Shown here: piece after piece, positions 9,396 to 18,092 of the stretch
Layout: the number at the start of each line of letters is the position of its first letter
How positions within the stretch are numbered: position 1 is the stretch's first letter
Source of the DNA: Planctomycetota bacterium
GTDB lineage: Bacteria > Planctomycetota > UBA8742 > UBA2392
DNA: 64,000 nt
Direction of reading: 5' to 3'
NCBI GenBank assembly: GCA_015075515.1
Contig: JABTUE010000003.1
Span: forward strand, 819,616-883,615
The notes under the pieces: model-generated
What the model was told of the DNA's origin: nothing
Database searches by the model: none
Seen by the model: the letters and a program-made list of their open reading frames with translations, nothing else
Made by a program: the position numbers and the translations under genes

Positions 9396-10374
9396 GTTTT
9401 GACTCTGCGACCGCCCCGGCCCCGCCGGGGCGGTTTTGTCTGCGGCCGATGAACTCGGCGCTCAGGTTGGCCGCCAGAATCATGCCCGCGCCGAACAGCA
9501 ACCACCAGGTCGGGCTTTCCAGTCCCGCTGCCATCGAAATCAGCGCCGCAAACACCGGCGTTGAGGTAAACAGGATCGCCGCGTGGTTGGGGCTTACCTC
9601 GCGCTGCCAGCGGTTGACCAGAGCCAGCGCGATCACGGTGCTGATCAGCGCCAGATACAGTTCCGACCCCCAGAACCGCGCGTCGGCCAGCACGCCGCCC
9701 AGCCCCGGATCGGCCGCCACCTCGCCCGCCCCCGGCGCCAGCGCAAACGCCAGGCCGCAGATCAGCGCGCACGAAACAATCATCGCAAACGTCTGGCCCA
9801 GCACGTTGCCGCGCCGTGTAACGGTGTCCGTCACCACGATCTGTACCGCGTAGATCAGCGCGGCAATCACGTTCAGCCACGCCGCCAGCGACAGCCCGGC
9901 CTCGGGCGGGCCCTCAATGAACATCGCGCCGGTCACGGCAAACGGAATGCCGATCAGCACGCCGGTGCGGGGCTGGCGCTTCTGAAACACCAGCGCCACC
10001 AGCGGCGCGAACACCACAAACAGCGCGGTCAGAAACGCGGCCTTGCCCGGCTCCATGCCCTCAAAACTCATGCCCACCAGTTGGGTCAACAGGTGCAGGG
10101 AAAAGCACAGGCCCAGCGCCGCGCCGTACAACAGGTTGCGCACGTTCAGGTGGCGCAGTGCCGCAGGCAGCACCAGCGGCATCAAAAGCGCCGCCAGTGC
10201 AAAGCGCGCGGTCAAAAACAGTGCGCTGACCGCCACGCGGTTGCCGCCGGACGGCAGTTCCTGCAGCGGGCGAAGGCCCATTTCAAGGCCGGTGTAGGCC
10301 CCGGCCCAGATCAGGCAAACCAGCAGCAGCATGGCAATCGCCAGACGCGGGCGCGGCGCGGGGGCATCCGTCAT
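9382..10374 (-). CDS. EamA/DMT-family transporter (second of a tandem pair)
   Basis: A 330-residue inner-membrane protein with about ten hydrophobic helices in two EamA repeats, as in the drug/metabolite transporter superfamily (AMLLLVCLIWAGAYTGLEMG at the first helix; RWQREVSPNHAAILFTSTP in the second repeat). The ATG at 10374 overlaps the stop codon of the upstream paralogue in an ATGA, giving translational coupling. The last codons overlap the convergent gene and include the arms of that gene's terminator, so the Gly/Pro-rich C-terminus is partly dictated by the hairpin. The substrate is unknown; family members export amino acids, nucleobases or small metabolites. Confidence 0.88.
   Translation of the reverse strand: MTDAPAPRPRLAIAMLLLVCLIWAGAYTGLEMGLRPLQELPSGGNRVAVSALFLTARFALAALLMPLVLPAALRHLNVRNLLYGAALGLCFSLHLLTQLVGMSFEGMEPGKAAFLTALFVVFAPLVALVFQKRQPRTGVLIGIPFAVTGAMFIEGPPEAGLSLAAWLNVIAALIYAVQIVVTDTVTRRGNVLGQTFAMIVSCALICGLAFALAPGAGEVAADPGLGGVLADARFWGSELYLALISTVIALALVNRWQREVSPNHAAILFTSTPVFAALISMAAGLESPTWWLLFGAGMILAANLSAEFIGRRQNRPGGAGAVAESKPSGT
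9411..9437 (+). terminator. Rho-independent terminator of the 7719 gene
   Basis: A perfect 9-bp GC stem (9411-9419 with 9425-9433), a 5-base loop and TTTT. It lies just past the stop of the forward gene and inside the 3' coding part of the convergent transporter. Confidence 0.85.
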
Positions 10375-11324
10375 GGGGTGCTCCGGGGCCGCGGGCGGAT
10401 CAGCTCGGCGGCCAGGTTGGCCGCCAGGATCATGGCCGCGCCGAAGAAAAGCCAGAAGCTGACCCGCTCGCGATCCGACAGGGCAAAGGATATCAGCGTG
10501 GCAAACACCGGCTCGGCGGTGTAGATGATCGCCGCACGCGACGGGTGCAGTTCTTTCTGCCAGCGGTTCAGCACGCTGACGGCCACCACCGTGGCCAGCA
10601 CCGCGCACAGCACCACGGTGTACACAAAGTCGGTGTTGGCAAAGGCCGCACCCAGTTCGCGCGCGTCCAGCAAAGCCAGACCGCCGGGTGCAACCACCAG
10701 CGCCAGCGCCATCCAGACCGTGCTGAACACCAGCATGGTCAGTGTCACGGCCATCGGGTCGGCGCGTTTGGTGGCCACGTCAGTAACCAGAATGTGCACG
10801 CCGAACACCACGGCACAGCCGATGGTCAGCCACGCGCCCAGTGACAGGCCACCCTCGGGCGGGCCCTGGATGAACGCCGCGCCGCACAGCGCCAGCGGCA
10901 CACCCAGCATCACGCCCCGCGGCGGCAAACGCCGCGTGACCAGCGCCCCCAGAACCGGCGTGGCCACCACAAACAGGCTGGTCAGAAATGCCGACTGGCT
11001 GGGCGGCAGGTCGTGCTGTGTCAGGCCGACAATCTGAAGCAGAAACCCCGCCGCAAAGGGCAGGCTCAGCCAGAACCCCCAGGCCCAGGCCGGGCGGCCC
11101 AGACGCCGCACGCTGGCCGGCACCAGCACCGGCATCAACAGCGCCGCCAGGGCAAAACGCACCAGCAGAAAGAACGCGCCGATGGCGACCATACCCGCGC
11201 CGGGCAGGACGTGACGCAGGCCTTCCAGCCCGGTCTTCATCCAGGTGAAGGTTGCCCCCCAGAACACACACACGCCCAAAAGGGCGATCGTGGCGACACG
11301 GCGGTTGCGGGCGGAGTCGGTCAC
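10371..11324 (-). CDS. EamA/DMT-family transporter (first of a tandem pair)
   Basis: A 317-residue protein with about ten membrane helices and two EamA repeats. It resembles its downstream neighbour along its length, including [19 protein letters not shown] in the second repeat and the NLAAELI C-terminal block, so the pair arose by tandem duplication. It overlaps dtd upstream and the second transporter downstream, each by 4 bp (ATGA). DMT proteins can work as heterodimers (the SMR branch) or as single 10-helix exporters (the EamA branch); the latter fits the length. The substrate is not evident. Confidence 0.88.
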   Translation of the reverse strand: MTDSARNRRVATIALLGVCVFWGATFTWMKTGLEGLRHVLPGAGMVAIGAFFLLVRFALAALLMPVLVPASVRRLGRPAWAWGFWLSLPFAAGFLLQIVGLTQHDLPPSQSAFLTSLFVVATPVLGALVTRRLPPRGVMLGVPLALCGAAFIQGPPEGGLSLGAWLTIGCAVVFGVHILVTDVATKRADPMAVTLTMLVFSTVWMALALVVAPGGLALLDARELGAAFANTDFVYTVVLCAVLATVVAVSVLNRWQKELHPSRAAIIYTAEPVFATLISFALSDRERVSFWLFFGAAMILAANLAAELIRPRPRSTP

Positions 11325-11761
11325 TTTTCCAGAAGGATCGTCACGGGGCCGTCGTTGACCAGTTCAACCTGCATGTCGGCGCCGAACAAGCCACGCGCCA
11401 CGGACGCGCCCAGTTCGGTTTCCAGCAATGCGCAGAAATGCTCAAACAGCGGGCGCGCCTCTTCGGGCCGCGCGGCCAGGACAAAACTGGGGCGGTTGCC
11501 CTTTTCGGCATCGGCGTACAGCGTGAACTGACTTACGGCCAGAACGCGCCCGCCAGCCTGGCGCACATCCAGGTTCATTTTCCCCCCGGCGTCGGCAAAC
11601 ACGCGCAGGGCGGCAATCTTGCGGGCCAGATGCGCCGCCTGTGTCCCGGTGTCACCCTGGCGTACACCCACCAGCAGCAGCAGCCCCGGCCCGATGGACG
11701 CGACCACGTCACCGCCAACGGCAACGGACGCTCGCGAAACTCGTTGCACCAGCACTCTCAT
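11321..11761 (-). CDS. dtd: D-aminoacyl-tRNA deacylase
   Basis: A 146-residue protein with both hallmark blocks of [11 protein letters not shown] in the middle and NDGPVT near the C-terminus, which together form the cross-subunit active site with the Gly-cisPro motif. It removes D-amino acids (and glycine mischarged on tRNA-Ala) from tRNA. The start at 11761 overlaps the stop of the upstream GNAT gene (ATGA); a GTG at 11767 would add two residues. The downstream transporter begins within its stop codon. In this operon DTD is the only gene with a clear housekeeping role. Confidence 0.95.
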   Translation of the reverse strand: MRVLVQRVSRASVAVGGDVVASIGPGLLLLVGVRQGDTGTQAAHLARKIAALRVFADAGGKMNLDVRQAGGRVLAVSQFTLYADAEKGNRPSFVLAARPEEARPLFEHFCALLETELGASVARGLFGADMQVELVNDGPVTILLEK

Positions 11762-12186
11762 GTCCACAGCTTCCGGTAGATGGCCTGTTCCTTGACCCGC
11801 GTGTAGCCGTGGCGCTCGTAGAACCGGTGGGCCTCCACACGGCTGACGCGCGAGCCCAGTTTCACGCCCGCCAGACCACGGCCGCGTGCCCAGTCTTCGG
11901 CCGCGGCCAGCAACGCCGCGCCGACACCACGGCCACGCGCCGATTCATGCACAACCAGCGCCTCCAGTTCCGCCACAGGCGGCCCGATCAGGGTGCGGCG
12001 CACGGCCAAGTCGGCAAACCCAGTCACCAGTCCGGCTTGTTCCGCCACCAGCAGGGCGTGATCGGAGCGCCCGGCCAGTTCAGCCAGCCGTGCGGCAAGT
12101 TCGGGCGCAGGCACGGGGTAGCCCAGCACGGCACACAGGGCGCCAAGGGATTCCAGGTCAGTAACTTGTGCGGGGCGAATGTGCAT
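11758..12186 (-). CDS. GNAT family N-acetyltransferase
   Basis: A 142-residue single-domain acetyltransferase. The acetyl-CoA pyrophosphate-binding motif A is [14 protein letters not shown] (about residues 84-97), preceded by the beta-strand LEALVVHES and followed by [18 protein letters not shown], typical of the last strands. The substrate (an amine on a small molecule or protein) cannot be predicted. It is followed by dtd with a 4-bp overlap and preceded by the secreted TPR gene with a 48-bp gap. AAGGG lies 16-20 bases before the ATG, rather far for a ribosome site, so translation may depend on coupling to the upstream gene. Confidence 0.85.
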   Translation of the reverse strand: MHIRPAQVTDLESLGALCAVLGYPVPAPELAARLAELAGRSDHALLVAEQAGLVTGFADLAVRRTLIGPPVAELEALVVHESARGRGVGAALLAAAEDWARGRGLAGVKLGSRVSRVEAHRFYERHGYTRVKEQAIYRKLWT

Positions 12187-12234
12187 GTGCCGCGCAAGGG
12201 TGCCCTTGACGCGGCGCGGAACAAGGGGCAGGCG

Positions 12235-13365
12235 TTACTTGATCACCTTGGCGCGCACGGGGCGGCCCGGCTCGCGGTTTTCCTTGGTCCAGCGGTCCAC
12301 CACGATCTGGTCCTTGCGGCCGTCCCAGGTGGCACGGGCCAGGTTGCGCTCTTTTTCGGCGTTGCCTTCCTTGACGGTGCAGACCACCAGCACGGTTGGA
12401 AAGGTCTTGGGGTAGCGCGCCCGCAACTGGTAGTACCAGCCGTACATGAGAACCGACTTCTGGTGGTCGTACATGTCCTGCCAGCGCGACTGGTCTACAC
12501 GCACCGTGATCTGGGCGCGGGTCACGCGGTCGCGAAAGACCTTTTCCTCGCCGCCGGCCAGATACGCCGCCAGGGCGTCGTCCGGCGCGCCGATGTCCAC
12601 CAGCATGCCCAGCACAAGCTTGGGCGAGCCCTCGGCGGCCCAGGCCAGCATTTCGTCGGCCGCTTTCTGGGCGTCAAAGCAGTTGCCGCGCTGCTTGTCA
12701 AAGGCCGCGCGCTCGTCGCGGCGTTTGCGCAGTTCGGCCTTTTCGGCGGTGTCGCGCTCGCGCAACTGTTCGGTGCCGTTGCGAACGCGCTCGATACGCT
12801 TGAGAAACTCGTCCACGCGCGCGCCCAGGTCCTTGTTTTCGGGGTACAGGTCGGCGGCCTCGCGGGCGGTTTTGCGTGCGTCGCGGAAGTTCTGGGCCTC
12901 CAGGTAATACAGGGCAAGCTGCATCATCAGTTCCGGGTCGCGCTGGACAGGCACGAGAATCAGGTAGTTCTCAAGCGTCTTGATCGCTTCCTCGTGGCGG
13001 AAAAGGGCATACAGCGCCTCAGCCAGTGCCATGCGGGCTCCGGCGTGACGCGGGTCAAGCTTGAGCAGGTCGCGCAGTTCCGTCTCGGCGTCACGGTGCT
13101 GGCCGGCGCTAATCAGATCGCGCGCGCCCTTGAGCCGGTCCGAAAACGTGGTGGCGGTTTCGATGCGTTCAATGCGCGAACGCTTGATGGACAGCACGGC
13201 CGTGCCGCTGTCCACCTTGACCTCGACCTTCACGGTGTCGTCGCTCTGCTCCACGATCCGGCCGGTGACCTTGCTGCCGCCCTTGAGATGAATCGTCTCG
13301 GCAGTCACGCCGCCGCCAAGGCACAACGCGCCAATCACCGCAATCAGCATGCGCCCGATCCGCAT
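12235..13365 (-). CDS. Secreted TPR protein with an N-terminal SH3-like beta domain
   Basis: A 376-residue exported protein. A signal peptide (MRIGRMLIAVIGALCLGGG) is followed by a short beta domain of the LKGGSKVTGRIVEQ type, TPR-like helices at residues about 70-200 (LRDLLKLDPRHAGARMALAEA) and a charged C-terminal domain. It shares this plan with the 7719 gene. It heads the GNAT-dtd-EamA operon. It has no ribosome-binding site; instead TAAACT sits exactly 6 bases before the ATG, suggesting a leaderless mRNA. The upstream secretin unit is closed by its own terminator, so this gene needs its own promoter. Function unknown. Confidence 0.75.
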   Translation of the reverse strand: MRIGRMLIAVIGALCLGGGVTAETIHLKGGSKVTGRIVEQSDDTVKVEVKVDSGTAVLSIKRSRIERIETATTFSDRLKGARDLISAGQHRDAETELRDLLKLDPRHAGARMALAEALYALFRHEEAIKTLENYLILVPVQRDPELMMQLALYYLEAQNFRDARKTAREAADLYPENKDLGARVDEFLKRIERVRNGTEQLRERDTAEKAELRKRRDERAAFDKQRGNCFDAQKAADEMLAWAAEGSPKLVLGMLVDIGAPDDALAAYLAGGEEKVFRDRVTRAQITVRVDQSRWQDMYDHQKSVLMYGWYYQLRARYPKTFPTVLVVCTVKEGNAEKERNLARATWDGRKDQIVVDRWTKENREPGRPVRAKVIK

Positions 13366-13371
13366 GGCCCC

Positions 13372-13377
13372 AGTTTA
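13372..13377 (-). promoter_or_regulatory. Candidate -10 element TAAACT for a leaderless mRNA
   Basis: On the reverse strand TAAACT is followed by six bases and then the ATG at 13365. No GGAG-type site precedes the ATG. Same geometry as at 24218, 28159, 36496, 48980 and 56717. Confidence 0.5.
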
Positions 13378-13450
13378 CCCCGGCGCGGGCCGTGGCGCAC
13401 GCGCGAGCGCGGCTTGTCGTGCCGATCCGCAATGGCCGTCAGGCGCGTCT

Positions 13451-13484
13451 CAAAACAACACGGCCCCGCGCCGAACGCGGGGCC
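13451..13484 (-). terminator. Rho-independent terminator of the secretin gene
   Basis: A perfect 9-bp GC stem (13462-13470 with 13476-13484), a 5-base loop and, on the reverse strand, a T-rich tail (GTTGTTTTG). It begins 18 bases after the secretin stop codon. Confidence 0.85.
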
Positions 13485-13501
13485 GCGCGGTGGTGGCGTG
13501 A

Positions 13502-15586
13502 TCAATCGCGGCTGGGCAGGCCCTGGTAATCGAAGCTGCGGCGGGCCGTGCCGGGCTTTTTGACGTTGCGGCTTTCCTCGTCGGCGCGGGCCTGGTTGAA
13601 GAAGTCGCGCTTCTGCGGCGTATCCAGCTTGCGGGTATCACTTTCGGCCTCGCGCAGCTTCTGGGCGCTGACACCGCGCAGGTCGTCAAAGCTGGCGTCC
13701 TTGAGAATTTTGGGGCGGATAAAGATGTACAGGTTGGTGCGGCGCTCGATCGTGCGCTGGCTCTTGAACAGTTCGCCGATCAGCGGAATGTCGCCCAGCA
13801 GCGGAATCTTGGTTACGGCCTTGCTGCTTTCGCTGGACTTGAGTCCGCCAATCACGATTGTGCTGGCGTCGGGCGCGGTCACAAACGTGGTGATGGTGCG
13901 TTTCTGGCGCGGGGGTGATGTGCCGGGAGTGGCGCTTTCGCCCACAAAGTTGGTGATGTCCAGTTCGATCTGAAGGGTCACGTAGCCGTCGGCGCTGATC
14001 TGCGGCGTCACGTTCATGCTGATGCCGGCCTCGACGAACTGGCCGGCACCCTGCAGGTTGCCCTGGGTGCTCTGGCTGATTTCCAGAAGCTGGATTTCGC
14101 TCTGGATCTCGATTGTGGCGGGCTCGTTGTCGTTGGTAATCAGCATCGGCTGCTGCAGCACGTTGGTGTCGGTCTGGGTCTTCAGAAAGCGCACCAGCAG
14201 CGGAATGTCAAACGCCGTGCCCTTGTTCAGCGTCAGCAGGCCGCCCTGGCCGATGATCGGGTTGCGGCCGGCGGGCACGCCGCCGCCGGTGCTGATCGGC
14301 ACGCCGGCGCTGTCCACGATTTCCGAAAAGCCGAACTGGGTGCCGAAGCTCAGGCGCGGCTCGCTGCTCTTGTTGGCAAAGCCGTCCACGGTGGCCAGTT
14401 CGACACCGAACGTGAAGTCGTCGTCGTCGCGCACCTCAAGAATCGCGGCCTCGATCATCACCTGCGGCCGGCGGATATCCAGCTTGTCAATGATCTTGCG
14501 GATCTCGTTGTAGTCGTTAGGCGTGGCAATCACCAGCAGGCTGTTGGTCGTTTCGTCGGCCACAATCGTGGGCGCGTTGGCCGACGTGCCGATCACGCCG
14601 GGCTGGCCCGGAACCACCGGCTGGGCCGTGGGCACGCCCGCGCCCAGCACGTTGTTGAGCACGTCGGCCAGCGTTGCGGCCTTGGTGTTCTTGACCGAAT
14701 AATAGTGAATCTTGCCCTGGGTCGTGGCACCGGGGATTTCGACGTCAATCTTGCGCACCAGTTCGCGCACCAGCTCAATGCCCGCGTCAAAGCCCGTAAC
14801 CATGATCGCGTTGACATAGGGCGCGACCTCGACACGCACCATGGTTTCGTCATCGGGGCGGCCCACGCGGCCGGGCGTGGCCTGCATCAGTTGCTGGCGC
14901 TGGTTCAACAGGTTGTTCAGGCTGGTCACCAGTTCTTCGGCGTCAATGTGGTTGACATTGATGACCTCCAGCCGCGGGCTGCGCGGCGGCTGGTCCATCA
15001 GGCGGATGATCTGCGCCAGGCGCCGGATGTTGTAGCTGTAGTCGGCAATGATCAGGCTGTTGATGCCCGGAATCGGGTTCACCTGGCCGCCGCCGCGCGA
15101 CACCAGGTTCTGCAGCGCGCCGCGCACGCTGTTGGCCTCGGCAAACTTCAGGTTCACCACCAGCGTCACGAAATCGGCCGTGGTGTCCGTCCAGTTGTCC
15201 AGATTGGACAGTTCGATTACCTGTTCGCTCTGGGTGATCGCCTCGACCGCCGGAATGATCTCAAAGAACCGCACGCTCTGGCGCGTGTCTTCGCCAAACG
15301 GGCTCAGCACCAGCTTGTACTGCTTCAGAAACGTCTGGAGCACCGAAAACATCGCCGTGGGCGGCACGCGGAAACCCTCGCGCGGCGCCACGATTGTTAC
15401 CGTGCCTGTCACCTTCTTGGGGTCGTACAGAAACTTGATCTTCTGGTACTCGGCCGTGGCCCGGATCATTTCCTCCAGCGGAATGTCCGCCAGGTTGCCG
15501 TTCATCACCAGGCCTTCCTGCGTGTCCTGGGCGTGCAGCGCCGACGCGCCGAAAGCCAACAACAGAACTGCCAGCACCTTGCGCAT
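13502..15586 (-). CDS. Type II secretion-like outer-membrane secretin (GspD family)
   Basis: A 694-residue secretin that should form the outer-membrane ring of a type II secretion or type IV pilus-like system. The ATG at 15586 has GGAG upstream and opens a signal peptide (MRKVLAVLLLAFGASALHAQ). In order: an N0/STN-like domain (IPLEEMIRATAEYQ), N1-N3 domains with NNLLNQRQQ and VADETTNSLLVIATP, then the secretin core (about 380-640) with VPLLGDIPLIGELFK-type residues (here IPLLGDIPLIGELF) near its end. A C-terminal tail of about 60 charged residues could be an S-domain. No GspE, F or G gene is nearby; the GspC-like genes at 16.9-18.7 kb are the likely inner-membrane partners. A -10-like TAGCAT lies about 50 bases upstream. 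Confidence 0.93.
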   Translation of the reverse strand: MRKVLAVLLLAFGASALHAQDTQEGLVMNGNLADIPLEEMIRATAEYQKIKFLYDPKKVTGTVTIVAPREGFRVPPTAMFSVLQTFLKQYKLVLSPFGEDTRQSVRFFEIIPAVEAITQSEQVIELSNLDNWTDTTADFVTLVVNLKFAEANSVRGALQNLVSRGGGQVNPIPGINSLIIADYSYNIRRLAQIIRLMDQPPRSPRLEVINVNHIDAEELVTSLNNLLNQRQQLMQATPGRVGRPDDETMVRVEVAPYVNAIMVTGFDAGIELVRELVRKIDVEIPGATTQGKIHYYSVKNTKAATLADVLNNVLGAGVPTAQPVVPGQPGVIGTSANAPTIVADETTNSLLVIATPNDYNEIRKIIDKLDIRRPQVMIEAAILEVRDDDDFTFGVELATVDGFANKSSEPRLSFGTQFGFSEIVDSAGVPISTGGGVPAGRNPIIGQGGLLTLNKGTAFDIPLLVRFLKTQTDTNVLQQPMLITNDNEPATIEIQSEIQLLEISQSTQGNLQGAGQFVEAGISMNVTPQISADGYVTLQIELDITNFVGESATPGTSPPRQKRTITTFVTAPDASTIVIGGLKSSESSKAVTKIPLLGDIPLIGELFKSQRTIERRTNLYIFIRPKILKDASFDDLRGVSAQKLREAESDTRKLDTPQKRDFFNQARADEESRNVKKPGTARRSFDYQGLPSRD

Positions 15587-15734
15587 GCCTTGTCTCCGGG
15601 GTGCCGTTCTTTCCGGCACGCATCATTGCGGCGTATGCTACCCTGCGTAAAACGAACCGCCGGGCGCGACGTTGGCAAAACCTGCCCGCGACGTGCCGGC
15701 CGCGCAAGGGTGCACCAGACAAATCAGGAGCCGC

Positions 15735-16115
15735 ATGATTGACCCGCGATTCATCACCACCGCCAACGAACTGCACGGCTATCGCGTCGCCCAGCACTGC
15801 GGCGTCGTGCGCGGCATCATCGTGCGCTCGCGCAGCGCGATCGGCAACTTTGCCGCCGGCATCCAGACCTTCTTTGGCGGCAACATCAGCCTGTACACCG
15901 AACTGTGCGAACAGGCCCGCCAGGAGGCCTTTGACCTGATGTGCCTGCACGCCGCCGAGGCCGGCGCCAACGCCATCATCGGCATGCGCTATGAAAGCAA
16001 CGACGTGTCGCCCGGCGTGACCGAAGTCTTGTGCTACGGCACGGCTGTGATCGTGGCCCTGCCCGACGCCGCGCAGCCTCAACCCGCAATCCAGCCACCA
16101 AACCAGACCGCGTAA
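15735..16115 (+). CDS. YbjQ/UPF0145 family protein
   Basis: A 126-residue protein of the YbjQ family: FITTANELHGYRVAQHCGVV at the N-terminus, a central Gly-rich block with QTFFGGN, and GANAIIGMRYES, the family's most conserved part. The start at 15735 is fixed by AGGAG 4 bases upstream. Members form pentamers and are sometimes called heavy-metal-binding-like; the biological role is not established. A Pro/Gln-rich tail is added at the C-terminus. The 3' end overlaps the convergent PAP2 gene by 37 bp. Confidence 0.88.
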   Translation: MIDPRFITTANELHGYRVAQHCGVVRGIIVRSRSAIGNFAAGIQTFFGGNISLYTELCEQARQEAFDLMCLHAAEAGANAIIGMRYESNDVSPGVTEVLCYGTAVIVALPDAAQPQPAIQPPNQTA

Positions 16116-16648
16116 CAGGCCCCTACCCCCACCCCGATCGCCGCGCCCGCCACGGTGTCGCCCACCCAATGCGCGCCGTAGTACACGCGCGAAAACATGC
16201 ACAGCGGCACTGCCGGCGCAAACGCCAGCGACCACGGCCACGTCACCGGCCCCGCCGCAATCCACAACGTGGTCACCATCGCCGCCTGGGCGCTGTCGCC
16301 ACTGGGAAAAGCCGGGTTGTTCACCAGATTGCGCAACGCCAGCGCGCGCCGGTGCGGCAGATCGCCGGGGCGCGGCCGGTTGAAGTAATGCTTCAACGGC
16401 CCGGTAATCGCCACCGTGGTCACGGCGGCAATGCCGCAAACCAGCCCAAACCGCCAGCCAGCGAACAGCGCCAGCAACCCCAAGGTCGCGGGCATGCCCC
16501 AGGATCCAAACATAAGTCCCGGCACAGCAAGGAGATAGTCCAACACCCCCAGTTTCAGACCGTGGATCGGGCGGCTGATGGCGTGGTCAAACTCGCGCAC
16601 GGCGCCAGCATAGTGATGCCCGGAAAAATCGTGGCGAAAAACCGTCAA
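16079..16648 (-). CDS. PAP2-family membrane phosphatase
   Basis: A 189-residue protein with four to six membrane helices and the three PAP2 motifs: Lys86 to Arg91-Pro92 (KHYFNRP), PSGD at 115-118, and Ser153-Arg154 with His160 and Asp164 (SRVYYGAHWVGD). PAP2 enzymes hydrolyse lipid phosphates such as phosphatidate or undecaprenyl pyrophosphate at the periplasmic face. Motif 2 has Asp where the classical motif has His, a variation that could affect the general-acid step. The start is uncertain: the open frame begins with a TTG at 16648 without a clear ribosome site. It overlaps the YbjQ gene tail-to-tail. Confidence 0.85.
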   Translation of the reverse strand: MTVFRHDFSGHHYAGAVREFDHAISRPIHGLKLGVLDYLLAVPGLMFGSWGMPATLGLLALFAGWRFGLVCGIAAVTTVAITGPLKHYFNRPRPGDLPHRRALALRNLVNNPAFPSGDSAQAAMVTTLWIAAGPVTWPWSLAFAPAVPLCMFSRVYYGAHWVGDTVAGAAIGVGVGACYAVWFGGWIAG

Positions 16649-16692
16649 CGCCGGGGGCGGTTGCGGCGTTTCACGGACGGAGGAACTCCACG

Positions 16693-16827
16693 ATGCGCAA
16701 CCGGGGAATGGTGCTGGTGATTACGCTGGCCAGCCTGCTGGCGCTGGCGGGTGTGGGAATGTGGCTGCTGATGGAACCGGGCCAGGCCCGGGCCGAGCGG
16801 CCGGTAGTTCCGCGCGCCGGACGATAG
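16693..16827 (+). CDS. 44-residue single-span membrane peptide
   Basis: A small gene with GGAGGA upstream of the ATG at 16693. It encodes MRNRGMVLVITLASLLALAG, then a further hydrophobic stretch to about residue 27 and a short Arg/Pro-rich tail. The N-terminal positive charges and one helix predict an inner-membrane peptide with its tail outside. It lies 56 bp before the GspC-like gene on the same strand and may be cotranscribed, although a -10-like element stands between them. Function unknown; an accessory peptide of the secretion apparatus is one guess. Confidence 0.5.
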   Translation: MRNRGMVLVITLASLLALAGVGMWLLMEPGQARAERPVVPRAGR

Positions 16828-16847
16828 CGCCCGGCAGGGTCACAGGC

Positions 16848-16853
16848 TAACCT
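16848..16853 (+). promoter_or_regulatory. Candidate -10 element TAACCT before the GspC-like gene
   Basis: TAACCTGTC lies 31-36 bases before the ATG at 16884, the same nonamer as at 7670. It would give a leader of about 24 bases. No clear -35 or Shine-Dalgarno sequence is seen. Confidence 0.35.
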
Positions 16854-16883
16854 GTCGCTTCACACGAAAGAACAAACAGGCCC

Positions 16884-17996
16884 ATGAAGGGACCGCAAAT
16901 CGCGATGCTGGTGTGGCTGGCCAACCTGCTGGTGTTGGGTGGCGGCGGCGTACTTGGGTACAAGGTTTACACTGAAATCACCGAAGCCCGCCGCGACGAC
17001 ACCTCGGCCATAGACACCATGAAGCCCAAGCAGAAGCGCGTGGACTGGCTGGCTTCCAGCGCCGGCAAGGAAGCGGCCCAGGCGCAGCTTGACTTTGCCA
17101 GCGACAAGCTTTCGCTGCGGGCGCGGCCCAAGCCCACACCGCCGCCGCCTCCTCCGCCTCCTCCGCCGCCGCCGCGGCCGGACCCGACCGACGAAGAACT
17201 CAAGGCTGAGCTGCAGAAATGGCTGAACGACAAGTTCACGCTGCTGCGCGTGCTTTACGGCCCGCCCTCGATCGCCAGCGCCACGGTGATTGCCAAGGAT
17301 GCCGGCAACGCCAGTCTGCGCGTGTTTCCGTCCATGCACTTCCCCACGTTCTTCAAGGAAATCAAGGACAAGAACCTTGAACGCCTGAAGAACCTCGACA
17401 TGACGTGCATGGAGATCAAGGCCGAATCCGTGGTGTTCAAGGCGCCGTCGGTCAACAGCAACGCCAAGTTCCGCAGCAAGTACTTCGAGGTCGAACTGGT
17501 ATTTGCCCCCAACACCTTCAAGCCCGCCACCATCGGCGGCGGCCGCCCCGCACCCGTGCCCAGCGGCACCAAGATCGAAATCCCCAAGGAAATCCCGCCC
17601 GACCCGCGCATCGAGGCCCCGGATCCGCGCCCCAAGGAGAGCGTCTATGACTCAGCCAACGATACCTGGCTGATCGGCACAGACGACTACCTGAACATCA
17701 ACGTGGACGAACTGGCCAAATACGCCAAGGTCGTGCACGACCGCGACGGCAAGCCTCTGGGCATCCAGATCACCGAAGAAATCCCCGAAGACAACGTCGT
17801 GCTGGCCCGCGGCGGCAAGAAAGGCGACATCATCAAGGCCATCAACGGCAAGCCCGTCACCAGCATGAGTGACGTGCGCCGCGTGGTGCGCACCGACTAC
17901 AACAACGGCGTCGAGGAGTTCACCGTAGACTACGAACGCGACGGTAAACCCGGCCGCAAGATCTTCCGCGCCCCGCGCAAGAAAGAAGACAAGTAA
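16884..17996 (+). CDS. GspC-like type II secretion inner-membrane linker with PDZ domain
   Basis: A 370-residue protein with the GspC plan: a short cytoplasmic end, one membrane helix (residues about 8-28), a linker of 12 consecutive prolines (residues 86-97), a homology-region-like beta domain (about 115-210), a second Pro-rich spacer, and a C-terminal PDZ domain (about 280-360, IKAINGKPVTSMSDVRRVV). In type II systems GspC ties the inner-membrane platform to GspD's periplasmic N-domains; the secretin at 13.5 kb is the natural partner. Assignment rests on architecture and context, since GspC sequences diverge strongly. A terminator follows the gene. Confidence 0.75.
   Translation: MKGPQIAMLVWLANLLVLGGGGVLGYKVYTEITEARRDDTSAIDTMKPKQKRVDWLASSAGKEAAQAQLDFASDKLSLRARPKPTPPPPPPPPPPPPRPDPTDEELKAELQKWLNDKFTLLRVLYGPPSIASATVIAKDAGNASLRVFPSMHFPTFFKEIKDKNLERLKNLDMTCMEIKAESVVFKAPSVNSNAKFRSKYFEVELVFAPNTFKPATIGGGRPAPVPSGTKIEIPKEIPPDPRIEAPDPRPKESVYDSANDTWLIGTDDYLNINVDELAKYAKVVHDRDGKPLGIQITEEIPEDNVVLARGGKKGDIIKAINGKPVTSMSDVRRVVRTDYNNGVEEFTVDYERDGKPGRKIFRAPRKKEDK
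17139..17174 (+). repeat. Pro-codon microsatellite (12 consecutive prolines)
   Basis: Thirty-six bases of CCG/CCT codons form an uninterrupted proline run inside the GspC-like gene. Changes by whole codons would alter linker length without a frameshift. Confidence 0.85.
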
Positions 17997-18015
17997 TCAC
18001 GCCCGATTTTCTCTC

Positions 18016-18047
18016 GCGGGGCCGGCCTTGCCGGCCCCGCTGCTTTT
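18016..18047 (+). terminator. Rho-independent terminator of the GspC-like gene
   Basis: A perfect 10-bp GC stem (18016-18025 with 18031-18040), a 5-base loop and TGCTTTT. Confidence 0.85.
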
Positions 18048-18092
18048 CGCCATCGGCACACCTCCGCCGGCGTTTCAAGACCGGAGGTTGCC

